Shown here: piece by piece, positions 1-11,413 of the stretch
Numbering within the stretch: the stretch's first letter is position 1
How the letters are laid out: each line of letters opens with the position of its first letter
Origin: Ilyonectria destructans
Taxonomy: Eukaryota > Ascomycota > Sordariomycetes > Hypocreales > Nectriaceae
Assembly: GCA_020740775.1 (NCBI GenBank)
Contig: JAHEWK010000028.1
Location: 434,001 to 498,000 of the forward strand
Direction of reading: 5' to 3'
DNA: 64,000 nucleotides
The notes under the pieces: generated by a model
The model's database searches: none
What the model was told of the DNA's origin: nothing
Seen by the model: the letters and a program-made list of their open reading frames with translations, nothing else
Position numbers and translations under genes: made by a program

Positions 1-1000
1 CGGGGGAATCGAAGGGAACGATATAGGCTCGCGAGAGGCCGATTGGGTAATGGTTGACAACGGGGAGAGAGGAATCGGCCGGTATTAATATCGCTGAAGT
101 TCAAGTTCAAGTTCGGAAGCATGTGATTTCAACCCCTGAATGCATTCCTCAAGTTTGATGGTGTTCTGGATGCACGATGACCTGCCACATGGCTTGCACA
201 TACGCGGCCTCATCGCAACTGACCAGTATGGCTGAGGGAAGGGTCTTTAGGGGGCAAAGCTTCTTTCCGTCCATGAGGGTAGATATAAGTTAGGGCTAAT
301 CTATTCTTGGTGGCAGGGAAGTCGGAGCTGTAGTGGCATATATTGGTCCCTGCACCTCGGATGAGTTGAGAAGGATCATTGGCGGAGAGTGCCACTCAGT
401 TAGTCTAGTTAGCTTCATGCAATGAAATATTTTGCCCCGCACTCCCTCACATGCCTACATAGTGCCAAGCTTGCCAGCTGCCCAGTGCTACCCAAGGTTG
501 ATTACTAACATAACGCGGAACATGGCCGGGGATGCGGCCACATAAGCGCTCCAAACGCGACTATTTCCACCCGTGATAATTGAACCAAATGATGACGATA
601 TCTCTCAACTCATAGTACAAAATTGCAGTATCATTGCAATAGATATCCTGGTGGTGTGCCCTCCACTGATCTCCTCCCAGCACGTGCAAATGATTGCCAC
701 CTGTAGCATATGGAGTTGGTCCACTATCGTGACCGCCAGCTTCAACGCCTCAGTTGCCTTGCGTGCGCATGGTGATGTTTCTACAGGCATAAACTTGCGA
801 TATATTCATGCACAAGCAGCTCAGTTCTTCGCCATTGGCGTCATGGATCTTGTAGGACAGTAGACAGCCACCAGTTACTCTAACATTCCGAGATCCATGT
901 GTCCACTCCCTCGTCTCACAGTTCGTCCACAATCATTCATAATTACACCTATGTGATTGCTCCTAAAACTTACTCACAATCATCAATATGATCTCTGCCA
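1..1000. other. No recognisable gene
   Basis: Short open frames occur on both strands, but none shows a motif, a start with plausible splicing, or composition that I recognise. I see no repeat or RNA gene here. Confidence 0.4.
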
Positions 1001-1376
1001 CACTATCCAGCTCCTCCACCAAAGCCGCAGTTTGTGTCGTTGTAGACACAGCCGACGTATCTGACGATGCCAAGGGTTATTCGGCGGTTTCTCCGAGCGA
1101 CTTCTCGTACCGTTCCAGTGCTTGAAATAAGTAGAACATCGATTCAGTATATTGCATTTTCCCGTGAAGTACAATGCCAATGTTACTGAGCACGGTAATT
1201 GTCAACACATGATCCGGCCCTAGTGTCCTTTGGAATTCTGCGAAGGACTTGCGGAATTCCTGCTCCGCGTTGGCGTATTGCCCCTCCTGCGCCTCAACGA
1301 TACTAAGGTCGTAGAGTTTTTCAATGCCATCAGCGATTGGCTGGCACACGTGCAGCCGTTGTGCTAGTTCGAACAT
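1001..1376 (-). pseudogene. TPR (kinesin-light-chain-like) fragment
   Basis: The minus-strand frame from ATG at 1376 encodes about 99 residues with the pattern of paired tetratricopeptide helices: A-E-Q-E-F...LGPDH...T...L-S-N-I-G...G-K...A-L-E-R-Y. The GPDHxxT..xxNIG signature is typical of TPR units in fungal NB-ARC/NACHT proteins and kinesin light chains, where they form a protein-binding surface. A TAA at about 1078 ends the frame, but the same frame stays open beyond it for about 30 more codons (TQTAALVEELDSVAEI), so the stop may be a nonsense change. No NTPase domain is found upstream. I read it as the remnant of a larger TPR protein; a short real gene cannot be excluded. Confidence 0.45.
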
Positions 1377-1379
1377 CCG

Positions 1380-2214
1380 TCAGAGTATAGCCTTTGTGTG
1401 CTGAAGATTACGGGGAGAGATTGCTATCTGAAAAATCAGATAATGTGGTTGTTGCAAGTTTAAAAGGTAATGGATCCGATACGGCCAGTTCGTTCAGAGA
1501 AATAATGTTCAATTTATAGTTATATATCCTCAACTTTCGCTAAAGGCGAGGATTCACCATTTTCTTGTCAAGCTCTTTCGAGCACCCGGAGTCTGTAATT
1601 AAAACTAGCACTAAGATAGCCGAGAATTTCTTTTAAGCTAGAAACCCTTTCAGAAAGAAGTCGTGGATTATAAAGGAAGGAAAAAAACATTATTGAAAAC
1701 CTCAACCCCTAGCATGTTCCTCATAGCCATTAATTATCACAAAAGAGGTATTATTGGGGCTCTTCGCCAATGTAAAAGGAAGCGACGGCAACAATTTTAC
1801 TCCCGATCACCCAGCTGACAAGCCCAACACTGGCTGAAGTAACCGGCTCGTTATGTCTGACGGTGACAGTAGCCAGGCCGTAAAGACATAGCATCGGGAT
1901 AGATTCAAAGCTGAGGCCGTCAACTCTCGGGCATAGTACCTTCTTTTACGTTTCATTGCTTGTAAGCTGGGACGGCATGACGGCAGATATTCTTGGCCTT
2001 CATCTAAGGTTGTTCACTCCCTCCATAGATTAGTACCGGAGTTTATCTCCAGACGCGTAGTAGCTATGTACAATGTTGCTACCACAATGGACCCCGGATT
2101 GTAGACACACTGGAATTTTAGTCATAGATCAGATGCCAAGCAGCGCGCCGACTCTAGATGCAACGACCTTCATGAATCTTCAAGTACGCCTACTCCGACC
2201 AACAGCCGTCAACG
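1380..2214. other. Intergenic, AT-rich, no gene seen
   Basis: The stretch between the TPR fragment and the JmjC-like gene holds no coding pattern or repeat that I recognise. Confidence 0.4.
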
Positions 2215-3576
2215 TTACCGACGCTTTCTTCTTTTACGGTTTCCCTGAGATGATTGAAATCCCTGACCTCCTCGCTGTCTTGAAATTTCCTCCTTGATCA
2301 TCTGCGTTGACTCGTTAGCTAAAGTCATCAAGATTGTAGGGTCACTCACCTCAAAGTCAGCTTCGCATTCGTTCATCTCTGTCACACTGGGCCACTCCGC
2401 AGGCGATTCCATCCGAGAGAGCGAAATAGCAATTTGCATGGCGGGAATGAATTCGTCCGCAAAACCTTCGTTCGTAATGTCGGGGTTACGAACAGCCAGG
2501 TGCGTCTGTTTCAGGATGTCTGGGAGCATATGTCTATGCATATGCATGGAACAGTCGAAAAGAGCTTCCCTTGGAAACATGGTAAGCACACCGTGAATAG
2601 TTCCTCCTGGTTGTTCGATTGTGGTCCCTCCTTCAGCCAGGAAGGCGACCAGTTTGCTTGGGATTTTACCCGAGTCTGCGAATGCCTTCAACACTTCAGC
2701 GGAGGCCCTTAGGCAAGCGAACCAGAGCTTTCTTCCCACAATGCCAGCCACTCTCGTCAATAGATGATGTCGGTCTATATGCAATCTTGTTACGGCTCCG
2801 GGGCTAGCCATTAGCCGCACCGTTGTTGATTCACTTAGGTCCGTAGGAAGCTCCACTCCTCGCAAAGTGGCTTCACGTTGAATATCGCCAAGTAAGTCGT
2901 ATTCAGGGACGTCACTGGTGACACCAACCAAGGGATTGGCTTCATAAACTGGGACGTTGAGCATATTGACTGGTGCTTTTGTTCGGCTTCGCAGCCTTTG
3001 AATCGCATCATTCGCGTTCGTTTTGAAGGGACCCCGCTCCTCACCTTCCTTGCCATAGTCGTAGACGTCAAGCTCGAGGGGGTTCTTAGCTTGCAGTTCT
3101 CTGACAATACTTTCAAAAATACGTTCCCGGTTTATCTTCCCGGCTTCGTAATTCATTCCGGGGGGAGGAACGAAAATAAATAAACTTGGTGGGCCAGGTT
3201 TGCGAATGAGGTCCGCCTCCGCAGGAGAGCAAAATATAAACTCTTCAGGGTTGCTGCTCCGTTTTTTTTGGATGTACTGACGGTAAGTGATTGGGTTCCC
3301 GACACCTGCGCGCTCGAGGTATTTTGACACCTCGGTCAAATCATTATGGTAGCTTGTTTTAGGTTCATTAGCCAGCAGAGCTGTTTTCACCCACTCTGTG
3401 GCTTCATTAAGCTCTTTTTGTGCCCGCTCAACATATTTTTTTATCGCCCATTTTATACATCGACTGTAATTCTTTCTCAAGCATTTTTTATCGTGAAAAT
3501 AGCATGTGACGTGATCGTTTTGGTTCGAATTGCCTCCTGTTCTCGTAGTGTGCTGGGTATCTTTATCACTGTCCAT
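2215..3576 (-). CDS. JmjC/cupin-like oxygenase-fold protein
   Basis: Single-exon gene of about 453 residues, starting at ATG 3576 (MDSDKD). An upstream in-frame extension is made of minisatellite sequence and is unlikely to be the true start. The N-terminal half carries a basic Cys/His/Lys patch (CYFHDKKCLRKNYSRCIKW). The middle holds a JmjC-like double-stranded beta-helix signature: a H-x-D pair in RLHIDRHHLLT, followed by GRKLWFACL and a distal His in PGGTIHGVLT. Together these form the 2-His-1-Asp facial triad that binds Fe(II) in 2-oxoglutarate oxygenases. The C-terminus is Lys/Arg-rich (GNRKRRKRR), suggesting nuclear location. Family knowledge points to hydroxylation or demethylation chemistry, but many fungal JmjC-like proteins have no known substrate. 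The frame is intact. Confidence 0.7.
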   Translation of the reverse strand: MDSDKDTQHTTRTGGNSNQNDHVTCYFHDKKCLRKNYSRCIKWAIKKYVERAQKELNEATEWVKTALLANEPKTSYHNDLTEVSKYLERAGVGNPITYRQYIQKKRSSNPEEFIFCSPAEADLIRKPGPPSLFIFVPPPGMNYEAGKINRERIFESIVRELQAKNPLELDVYDYGKEGEERGPFKTNANDAIQRLRSRTKAPVNMLNVPVYEANPLVGVTSDVPEYDLLGDIQREATLRGVELPTDLSESTTVRLMASPGAVTRLHIDRHHLLTRVAGIVGRKLWFACLRASAEVLKAFADSGKIPSKLVAFLAEGGTTIEQPGGTIHGVLTMFPREALFDCSMHMHRHMLPDILKQTHLAVRNPDITNEGFADEFIPAMQIAISLSRMESPAEWPSVTEMNECEADFEVSDPTILMTLANESTQMIKEEISRQRGGQGFQSSQGNRKRRKRR

Positions 3577-3600
3577 TATTGGGGAGTTGAGCTGATTGGC

Positions 3601-3890
3601 AGATTGACGAGCTGGCAGGCTACTCGACGAGCTGATGGGCAAATTGACGGCCTAGCGGGTAGATTGACGACCTGGCAGGGAGGTTGACGACCTGGCGGGT
3701 AAATTGACGACTTGGCAGGCAAATTGGCGAGCTGGCAGGGAGATTGACGACCTGGCGGGCTAGTTGACGAACTGATGGGCAAATTGACGACCTGGCGGGT
3801 AAATTGACGACTTGGCAGGCAAATTGACGACCTGGCAGGGAGATTGACGACCTGGCGGGCTAGTTGACGAACTGATGGGCAAATTGACGA
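3601..3890. repeat. 20-bp minisatellite with 100-bp higher-order unit
   Basis: Fourteen and a half consecutive units of exactly 20 bases, consensus near AAATTGACGACCTGGCGGGT, run from 3601 to 3890. Variants recur in the same order: the five-unit block at 3721-3820 repeats at 3821-3890 with few changes, giving a 100-base higher-order period. It lies immediately 5' of the JmjC-like gene, inside its likely promoter or 5' UTR. Confidence 0.9.
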
Positions 3891-4102
3891 TGAGCTGACA
3901 ATGCAGAGCGAGGCGCCGTCCCCATGGGCGGAACAGTACGTACAGCACGTCAAGCTCCTGCAAAAAGGATCCATGTAGTCGACTTAGACGAGGATGGGGA
4001 CTCCACTAGGATCCTCGCAGCCGCAGACCGGAATGATTTCCCCGGACAGCCTTACACACGGCTAGAGAAGACCCTCCTGCCCCGTCACTTCATTTTCATC
4101 CG

Positions 4103-4392
4103 TGTCACACTCAATTTTCTCGTCTCCCCCCCTGTCACACTCAATTTTCTCGTCTCCCTCCCTGTCACACTCGATTTTCTCGTCTCCCCCCTGTCGCACT
4201 CGGTTTTCTTGTCTCCCCCCCTGTCACACTCGATTTTCTCGTCTCCCCCCTGTCACACTCGATTTTCTCGTCTCCCCCCTGTCACACTCGGTTTTCTCGT
4301 CTCCCCTTGTTGGACTCAATTTTCTCATCACCCCACCTGTCGCACTCGATTTTCTCGTCTCCCCCTGTCGCGCTCGATTTTCTCTCTCTCAC
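4103..4392. repeat. 28-30 bp pyrimidine-rich minisatellite
   Basis: About ten imperfect copies of a 28-30 base unit of the form TGTCACACTCGATTTTCTCG followed by TCTCCCCCC. Unit length varies mainly through the C run. It ends about 50 bases before the ATG of the next gene, so it occupies that gene's promoter or 5' UTR. Confidence 0.9.
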
Positions 4393-4442
4393 AATCCACT
4401 TTACCACCTCCTTGCGCGGCGACACTCGATTTGCCAGGAAAT

Positions 4443-5260
4443 ATGGAGTTTTCCCTTCCGTCAACCCCGACATCCTCCACTTGGGGCTTCACAGATTACT
4501 GTGACCAAATCCAGAATATACTCTATTCCTCAAATGGACAAGTGGAGGAACTGAACCACGCGATCGCACGTTTGGACTCGCTGTTAGCCCAAGCCAAAGT
4601 CCGTCAAGCCTGGCAACGCACAGTAGAGGAATCGATGGCTCGTACAGACTCCAACAGTGGACGAATGAAACGAATCAGCACATATTTTCGATTTATCGGC
4701 TCGCTTACTGCGACGGGAGACCGACACATTCGCGAGGCCCTTAGGGATGCCGATTTCAAAGTCTCTGTGATCACGGGAATGACGTGGACAGTCCAAGAAT
4801 TGAGGGACTTGGATACCTCCATGCTTCAGGCAGTTCACAGGTCTGGGACTAATCTTCTCCAACACGACAAATTCGCTTGCGTTCTCTACCGCCAAGATGT
4901 GCTAGCAACAATCCGTCTCCTTTTTGACGACGACAAGGTTGAGACGCAACAATGGAAGCAAGGTACGTTGATAGAATGATCTGATTAAACAACTGCTCAA
5001 ATGTTGTAGATTATCTGAACTACCAATCTGAGATGCTGGATATAAAATTTGCCCGCCAAAAACGCAGTTACGGCGATAGCAACGCGGTAGAACATGGCCC
5101 TGAGACTGAGGGGCACCGCACAAAGAAACTCAAAATACATCAAATAAATAACAGAGGTAAGATAACCTCCGATCAATACATCCAAACGATAAGACTTATC
5201 ATAAAAAGATTCGAGAAGCGAAACCCTCACCATGGCGAATACCACAAGCTCAGCCGATGA
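4443..5260 (+). CDS. Hypothetical fungal protein, two exons
   Basis: Start at ATG 4443 (MEFSLPSTPT), just after the minisatellite. The frame upstream of it is only repeat read as protein. Exon 1 is 4443-4962; a 47-base GT-AG intron follows (4963-5009); exon 2 runs from 5010 to a stop at 5258-5260, giving about 256 residues. The middle is helical and charged (QVEELNHAIARLDSLLAQAK), consistent with a short coiled coil, and the C-terminal part is rich in Lys/Arg (RTKKLKIHQINNR). I do not recognise the family. Alternatively exon 2 ends at the GTAAG at 5157 and splices into the next gene. No breaks seen. Confidence 0.5.
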
Positions 5261-5553
5261 TAGTACACGTATGTATTGCAGCGCTTCGTTCTCCTCTCCT
5301 TAGTCGATATTGACTGGTTCTCGTAGCATCATCGAGGCCCGAAGGAGACGTGTACGAGATCAAGAAAGGCGTTTTATTGGAATATTTGACGCAGCACCGC
5401 GAGCGTGTCTTGGTAGCGCGCTTGACCAACCCTTACTTTCAATCGCAATCATTTCTCTCCATATGGGTTGACCGAGTCATGGGCGTGGACTTAGGGACGC
5501 ATGCCAGCAGTGAGCAAATATGGCCCCCGCCGAATCCCGTCGACAAAATCTAG
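5232..5553 (+). CDS. Small hypothetical protein, two exons
   Basis: ATG at 5232 (MANTTSSADD). Exon 5232-5268, intron 5269-5326 with GTATGT...CGTAG ends, exon 5327-5553; the joined frame is 87 residues. The product has no motif I know (…KKGVLLEYLTQHRERVLVAR…). Its first exon overlaps the end of the preceding frame by 29 bases, so it may instead be the last exon(s) of that gene. Its stop lies at the edge of a segment duplicated from the neighbouring minus-strand gene (5545-5648 matches 5691-5812), so the reading frame probably terminates in foreign duplicated sequence. Confidence 0.4.
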
Positions 5554-5648
5554 AAGCGATTCCAGCTTAAGGTGAGGCGAACTTTCGTTATGTGGCCGAT
5601 GATTACCATCATCAAGCACAGCGTGCGTCTGGCTAGCTGTTTATTCCC
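5545..5648. repeat. Duplicated 3' segment of the neighbouring gene
   Basis: About 100 bases here, beginning ATCTAGAAGCGATTCCAG and including CATCATCAAGCACAGCGTGC, repeat in direct orientation at about 5691-5812, inside the 3' part of the next minus-strand gene, with scattered substitutions. This is a partial tandem duplication of that gene's 3' end. Confidence 0.85.
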
Positions 5649-6465
5649 ACGGCTCTCCGACTAGGATGCCGTTGTCCAGGACACCGTCGTCCACGAATTT
5701 TCGACAGAGATCTAGAAGCGATTCCAGTTTAGGGTGAGGCGAACCCTCGTTGTATTTCTGATGACTACCATCATCAAGCACAGCGTGCGTCTCGCCAGCA
5801 GTACATTCCCGCGACTCTCCGGAGAATGACCAGCCTGTTGTAGTGCTGGGTTTATGTTTTTTCAATACATTCAAGTCCCACATCGATGTCTGGCCATCCA
5901 TCACAATCTCCGACAAGACCCTGTTCTTAAACTCTGGGTATAGAGTTTCGAGTCCGAGCAACGATTCAAGCTTGTTCTCACGAAGGTAGTCGATGAATGC
6001 CGAGAAAAATGCAGCTCCCACTCTTCCGATACCGTCAGGTGGCATGCCACGCTGATACTCGTATGGGTGGAGGCCGTCATCGTTGTAAACAAAAATATGA
6101 CCATGCACTTTGGAAAAATCCACATCAGTCTTAGGAACGGTTCGGGCCCAGCGGCAAAACGGCTGCACAAAGATTTCCCCAAGCAGAGCATGGTTCTCGG
6201 GGATTGAGAAATGGCCATGTATCAGGTGAACACCGAAGGTGTTCTCGACTTCGTGGGCCTTAAAGATTTGGCGAAGAGACCGGAGGTGTCTATCATCGAC
6301 ATGTGGCTGCTTGGAATCGTCGGGGAGGGCGTTGTAGCTGCATTAACTAGATTAGAAAACGGGTAGTAAAAGGATTCGATATACACACATGGCTCGACTT
6401 CGGTCAAGGTCGTGTTCAGTAAGCGCCTGATTAAGGCCAGGGACACGATCGTAAGAATGAGACAT
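5641..6465 (-). CDS. Conserved fungal protein of unknown function
   Basis: Two exons: 6465-6389 (ATG, MSHSYDRVPG) and 6337-5641, with a 51-base intron (6338-6388), giving about 257 residues. Sequence features include QPHVDDRHLRSLRQIF, FGVHLIHGHF, HGHIFVYNDDGLHPYEYQ and RVGAAFFSAFIDYL. I recall this arrangement from uncharacterised proteins of Aspergillus and relatives, often near secondary-metabolism or accessory genes, but no biochemical role is known to me. Conserved His/Asp residues are present but do not form a catalytic motif I can name. The frame is intact; its 3' end is partly duplicated downstream. Confidence 0.6.
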
Positions 6466-6750
6466 GGTCAGGTATGGAGATATTAGTGTTCCGTAATGAA
6501 CGGTGGGAAAGACGCGTGCGCTACAGTCTTAAGTCGCAGACTCAATTCAAGAAGTCGTTTAATAGTCCCTCGGCCTTGCCCATGGATGCGTGATCGAGTC
6601 CGGGTTGTGTTGATTGATGTTGGGTTTGATGCCAATTGTAGAGGTTGAGCAAACAAGAGCAAAGAAAAAAAAAGCCGGTTCCGAGCGGGGTTGAAGCGCA
6701 TGTGATCGACCTATGGCTCGTGCCTCGCGAGAACTAAAGGCTGTTTATTG
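6466..6750. other. Intergenic, no gene seen
   Basis: Upstream region of the 5641-6465 gene up to the solo LTR; no further feature recognised. Confidence 0.35.
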
Positions 6751-6755
6751 CGATT

Positions 6756-6935
6756 TGTTGGATGATGGCCCTGTATGACGAAATCTCGGATAGATTGATA
6801 TCCTTACCTTAGTCAGAAGGGGGGTATGAAAACCCCTCTTCCGGCCGATCCGGATGACCGGCAGAAGTAATCAACATCATCATCACTGTATTGATCCCTA
6901 TCTATTTGATCGAATTGACCGTAACGGATCCATCA
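6756..6935 (-). mobile_element. Solo LTR, family B (180 bp)
   Basis: Read on the minus strand the element starts TGATGGATCCGTTACGG and ends CATCATCCAACA, giving LTR-type TG...CA ends with inverted tips. It is flanked by a perfect 5-base target duplication, CGATT at 6751-6755 and 6936-6940. A second copy lies at 31970-32272, where a MITE has inserted. No internal retroelement sequence remains, so it is a solo LTR left by recombination. Confidence 0.85.
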
Positions 6936-7339
6936 CGATTATATCGACGTAACTATGCCAAAAATGAGGTAGAAGGTCCCGTTGTAATGCAATTTTCTGA
7001 TTAGTTCGCTGCAACGGGGCGGTTCAAGTTTTAATCGCGCAGGAAGATAATCCAATCACATACATGCCCGCCCGCTGAAGGATGCCGCTCTGGATTACGT
7101 CACGAATCGATATACCTCGGATAGCCGGGAATGATCGCCGCATTGTCAAGGCACCACCAGAGAGAAGGAAACTGTTTGAAACACCACAACAGGACACTCC
7201 AACGGATCATCACACCTTCCCTAGGTGCATAGTCCAAGTTGTAGGGCGGAGAAACCTCCATTGATTGCAACAATGGTATTCTCTCACCCCATGTCGACGA
7301 TGTCTCTGATGTCGGCGGTGAGGGAGCCGGATTGAGTCA

Positions 7340-7480
7340 ATTCGGCCTTATGATGTTGATGATCTTGACCGGCGAGGGATTTCCCTCATCTACGGTTTCC
7401 GAGACCCCCCGCTTCCTTAGTCATCCGGCTCGGCCGGATCCCTCCGTCCGAGCCGGATCCCTCCGTCCGACAAGTCACAA
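7340..7480. repeat. Degenerate dispersed repeat plus 19-bp tandem duplication
   Basis: Bases about 7350-7410 (CTTGACCGGCGAGGGATTTC and onward) resemble 32560-32625 in the same orientation, suggesting a shared retroelement relic. At about 7433-7470 the unit CCGGATCCCTCCGTCCGAG is present twice in tandem. Confidence 0.5.
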
Positions 7481-7494
7481 CGCCACGTGACGGA

Positions 7495-7690
7495 TGTCAC
7501 GATACAAGATACCGCATTCATAACAAGCCGGCCCTAGCAACGAAATGACGATAGGAACAAGGCTACCTGAAGGAACGATGGGAACGTACACACTGTATTT
7601 AAGGGCAGAGATTCCCCTGTTTCCTCTAACTACTTTTTGCGCCGTTCAATTATCTTGTACCGAGCCCTGCCCTTGTCCCTGGCAGTGACA
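7495..7690 (+). mobile_element. Possible gypsy-type solo LTR
   Basis: The segment begins TGTCACGATAC and ends GGCAGTGACA, so it has the TGTCAC...GTGACA ends common in fungal Ty3/gypsy LTRs, and contains a TATTTAAGG box at a position expected for an LTR promoter. The flanks (ACGGA on the left, TGTTA on the right) do not match, so there is no target duplication and the call stays tentative. Confidence 0.4.
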
Positions 7691-9076
7691 TGTTAGCAAC
7701 GTGACTTGATGTCTTGCCTCCTCGACCCTGGTGCCTCTGGGGCTTGGCGATGCCGAGTGTCCAGACCCTCATGATTGACAGTGATTGTGGGGTGTGGCGA
7801 TTGATGGGGATACTAGACGCGCAGGAGGAGGCGTGAGTGGTGCATCTAATTCTCTGTCAAGAGGTCATCGCCATGCGCTGCCAGTGATTGCCGTTTCTCC
7901 TAGTCGCAGCCTACCAACGCAACGGGGCATGGCCTACTGCAAGTAGTTCGATTCGGACTCATAGGAGACGAGATTCGAAATGACTGGGTTCTGATGGGTT
8001 CTGCTTTGCCCATGCTCCGGTGCGATGCTGTATTGTATACGTTCCTATACGTCCTAGCATGGCATGGGCTTCATTTGGATTGCCTTCAGCCTCGTCTTAG
8101 GCGAGGTGGTGTTGGGCGCGGTACGGAGACGCGTCATGGCAACGCGCCGGAAACGCGTTGGTGGGGGGATAGTTGCGGCCTGCGGGCGGGCTCTGGGTGT
8201 CCTCTACTGAACGGCACGAATAGCGAGTGCGCCTCGTCGAGCTGACGAAATGAGACGAAGTTTGTGGGTCTTGCCCTCCAGGCGCCGATGGGATGTACTC
8301 TGGAGTCATTGTTCCCCTTGTTCGCGGTACCGATCTCCAGGTCCATGTGCATAAATGGCGAGGCTGGATGAGACAAGACTCGCCTCGACACTTGCACACA
8401 ATAGGGCACATCATGCACACCATAGCGCGGAGGTTGATCATGTAGCATGAAAGTCGTGCGTATGCTGGATGCAAGCGCCCTACAACGCCGTAGGTACAAT
8501 ACAGTTAGGCGTGATGGCCAGTCACTGTTGCATCTCTTGTTCGATCATCTTTTCCTGAGCCTTCCATTGGTGCACCTTTTAGGAGCAGGTACAGATGTGT
8601 GTCCTTCACGCATTCTCGCGACAACGCCCTGCTCGTCATCTTCCTCGGGTTAGCCTTCGTAACAAGCCACAATGATCTTCACGGAATCCCATCAGTCATA
8701 GCTGATTAAACTGGGCAATGACGGAGCGTCGCCAGGTTACGACGGCATCGGGATTGTCCAAGTCCCTCGATAATACACATTCGCCGAATCCGTCGCGCAA
8801 TTGCTGGGGTACGTGGATGGTTCCCTTCTAGGAAGCACAAGGACCGCACGACCAGGGATCCCAGAGAATGGCGTTGTACAGTGTGCTCTCCTTTCGCTGC
8901 TAGCACCGTGGCTCCCCATGCCGTCCCAGTAGGGCATACCACCGTCCGCGCTCACCCCACTAGCTCTCGTTAGCGCTGTTGGCTGATGTGGTAGGGGATG
9001 TCGAGTTGGCGCATTTATACCGGAGCACCTGCTCTAATTTGCATCGGGGTCTTTTCGAAAGCATATCTGTGCAACG
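7691..9076. other. No convincing gene
   Basis: Several overlapping open frames of 60-125 codons occur on both strands around 8000-8950 without motifs or splice-consistent joins. I could not choose a real gene among them. Confidence 0.35.
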
Positions 9077-10593
9077 ATGTCTGCTCTCAACCATGGCAAT
9101 GCGGAGCCCGACAATGGGGGGCCCGGCAACGAACCAGAGTCCCCCGGCGAGGTAAGTCCCTATTTTCTTGGTCGAGATGACCATTGATTCACTTCTGGAA
9201 TGAATATACATGTTTGAACCAATGGCTGTAGTGTCTGACGTAGATTTCCCGTAGGCCGGTGACCCCGATGTTGGCGATACCGACTCTACTATAGTTCCAG
9301 GGCATGTTCCGACCCAATCAAGCTTGGCTGTTTGGCGTTAACTGAGCCTAGGAACTCGTCAACCGCGTCAATCACATCCAGTATCATGGCAAGCCATGAG
9401 CTTCACGGCAGGGAATATAATAGCAAGTACCCGGACTATTGGTATACTAAGGGCTTCTACAAGGCGAGCACAACTATGTTAATCAATCCTAGGGGTCCAA
9501 TTGACGAAAAACAACAAAAAGCCTTAGATATTATGTATAGTGTTGCAGACCCGCCAGTAACATCAACAATACTAACGAGTCGTTTCCAACAGGCACCACG
9601 CCTTGCTGCTAGCTATGAACGAAAAGCTGTGTCTTCCCCCTATCAAGAACCCCCAGGTCAGCAGAGTACATCGCCTTCGCACGTTCTTTATATTGACGTC
9701 TTGGGTAGTCCATTCTCGATGTCGGCACCGGAACGGGAATATGGGCTATGTATGTCCTCCATACTCTTAACTGTAGTACAACCTGCTGACCAATAAAGCG
9801 ATGCCGCAGATGAGTTTCCATCCGCCAGTGTGATCGGTGTCGATATTACGCCCATGCAACCGGAATGGGTACCGCCTAACCTCGAGTTTCAAATCGATGA
9901 CATGAATAAAGATTGGACTTTTGAACCTTTCGACTTGATCCACATCCGTTATCTCCAAGGAGGTATTGCGAATTGGTCTAATCTATACTCCCAGGCGTTT
10001 AAGAGTTTAAACCCAGGAGGTTGGTTCCAGCATCTGGAGCCCGATGTTCAAATGCATTCTTGTAACGAGAAGGCTCAGCGGTGCGTATGAGAGATCTTTC
10101 CTTGCAACCTACCTTGTATGTACTATGGACCAACAAATCTAATTTATTGGGACTTTAGTCACCTCGATGAGTGGGCCGAATATTTCCAGACTATTGGTGA
10201 GAAATCGGGGCGTACCTTTCAATTTGACGCAGCCAACATGAAGGAATCTGCTTCCAATAATGGCTTCGTTTACGTCAAATCCGAGATTTACAGAATCCCG
10301 ATTGGTGGTTGGTCCGAAAACGAAGCCCAGAGAGAAATTGGCCACTACTTCAAGGCTTACATGATGGAAGCATTGGATGGGTTTATGCTCCAGCCAATGA
10401 CCGAGGTGCTACGCTGGACGTTTGACAAGACTACGGTGTTGATCGCTACTCTGCGTACTCTTCTCAAGGACCCAAAGCACAAGATTACTGTTTCTATGTA
10501 TGTATGTTCTATCATATTTCGTGCCTAGATTACTGACATACTGCTGATAGTCATGTCGTGTACGGCCAGAAACCAATATCTAGTCCCGTATGA
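9077..10593 (+). CDS. LaeA-like SAM-dependent methyltransferase
   Basis: Nine exons by eye: 9077-9151, 9255-9293, 9347-9441, 9493-9534, 9593-9656, 9709-9749, 9799-10080, 10159-10497 and 10551-10593. The frame is continuous, about 339 residues. The class I methyltransferase motif I is ILDVGTGTGIWAI, followed by ADEFPSASVIGVDITPMQP (acidic end of beta-2), DLIHIRYLQGG and LNPGGWFQHLEP. The order matches fungal TAM/LaeA-like proteins, which include regulators of secondary metabolism and many orphan enzymes. The N-terminus is acidic, then STASITSSIM, as usual in this family. The join between exons 2 and 3 uses a weak acceptor (CTGAG) and is uncertain. No inactivating change is seen. Confidence 0.75.
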
Positions 10594-11413
10594 GACATGT
10601 TGCCTTCTTGTCGATATTTGAAGACATCTCAACATAGACAAAGCGCCTTTCAACAGTACAAGAAGTCCATTTGATAGTCCAGCATGTAGCAAAGTCATAT
10701 TCCGAAGGGACGTTGGCTGCTCACTATTGACCAACGGGGTCATGCCAAAAACTCCAATTCTTACTAGCTACCCTAGACATTGGCGGCAACCTCGCAAGAT
10801 GGAGCCTGCCCAAAACAGTGACTATCCTGATCTCGAATGCGAGGAGAGCTCTCCAGCACGATAAATAGAGGAATGTAGTAAGGATGGTGGGCCATGATTT
10901 CAATTGTGTGGCATGTTGGAAGCGGGTGAAGAAATCGGCTTGGCGAGTTCTTCACGTTGACCACAAACTTTGACCTGCTAATCGTCGATGCTTTGGCAGG
11001 CTACCGAGGCGGCGTCGCGGGGTCGTGGGGTATGCTACCTGGGGTGCTCATCCCACTCGATGGCTGTATCAGCAGACGATGGTTGATCTTCTTGAGACCA
11101 CCCCCGCCCCCAATCTCCCTCCCTGACCGCCTGATTGAATGAATGTTCCCCGATCCCCGCCATGCCTCTTTTATGCAGCTGTAGGGACCGAGTGGTGGGC
11201 CAGAATTGGTTCTGCGCAAACCACGCCTGGACAAGGGAATGCATCTTAAGTTATGGAAACCCGTAAAAATAGCGCAACACGTCTCTTGTCTTCTGCCTTC
11301 CATTGAGACCCATCATCGCATCTACCCATCTTCTAGTCGAAATCTCGAAGACCGATTTCACCGTCAAATCAACCTAGTTCCCTCTGCCCCAGTATATCGC
11401 CTTACTCTCCCCA
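10594..11413. other. Intergenic, no gene seen
   Basis: Only short frames without motifs. Nothing here could be tied to the flanking genes. Confidence 0.35.
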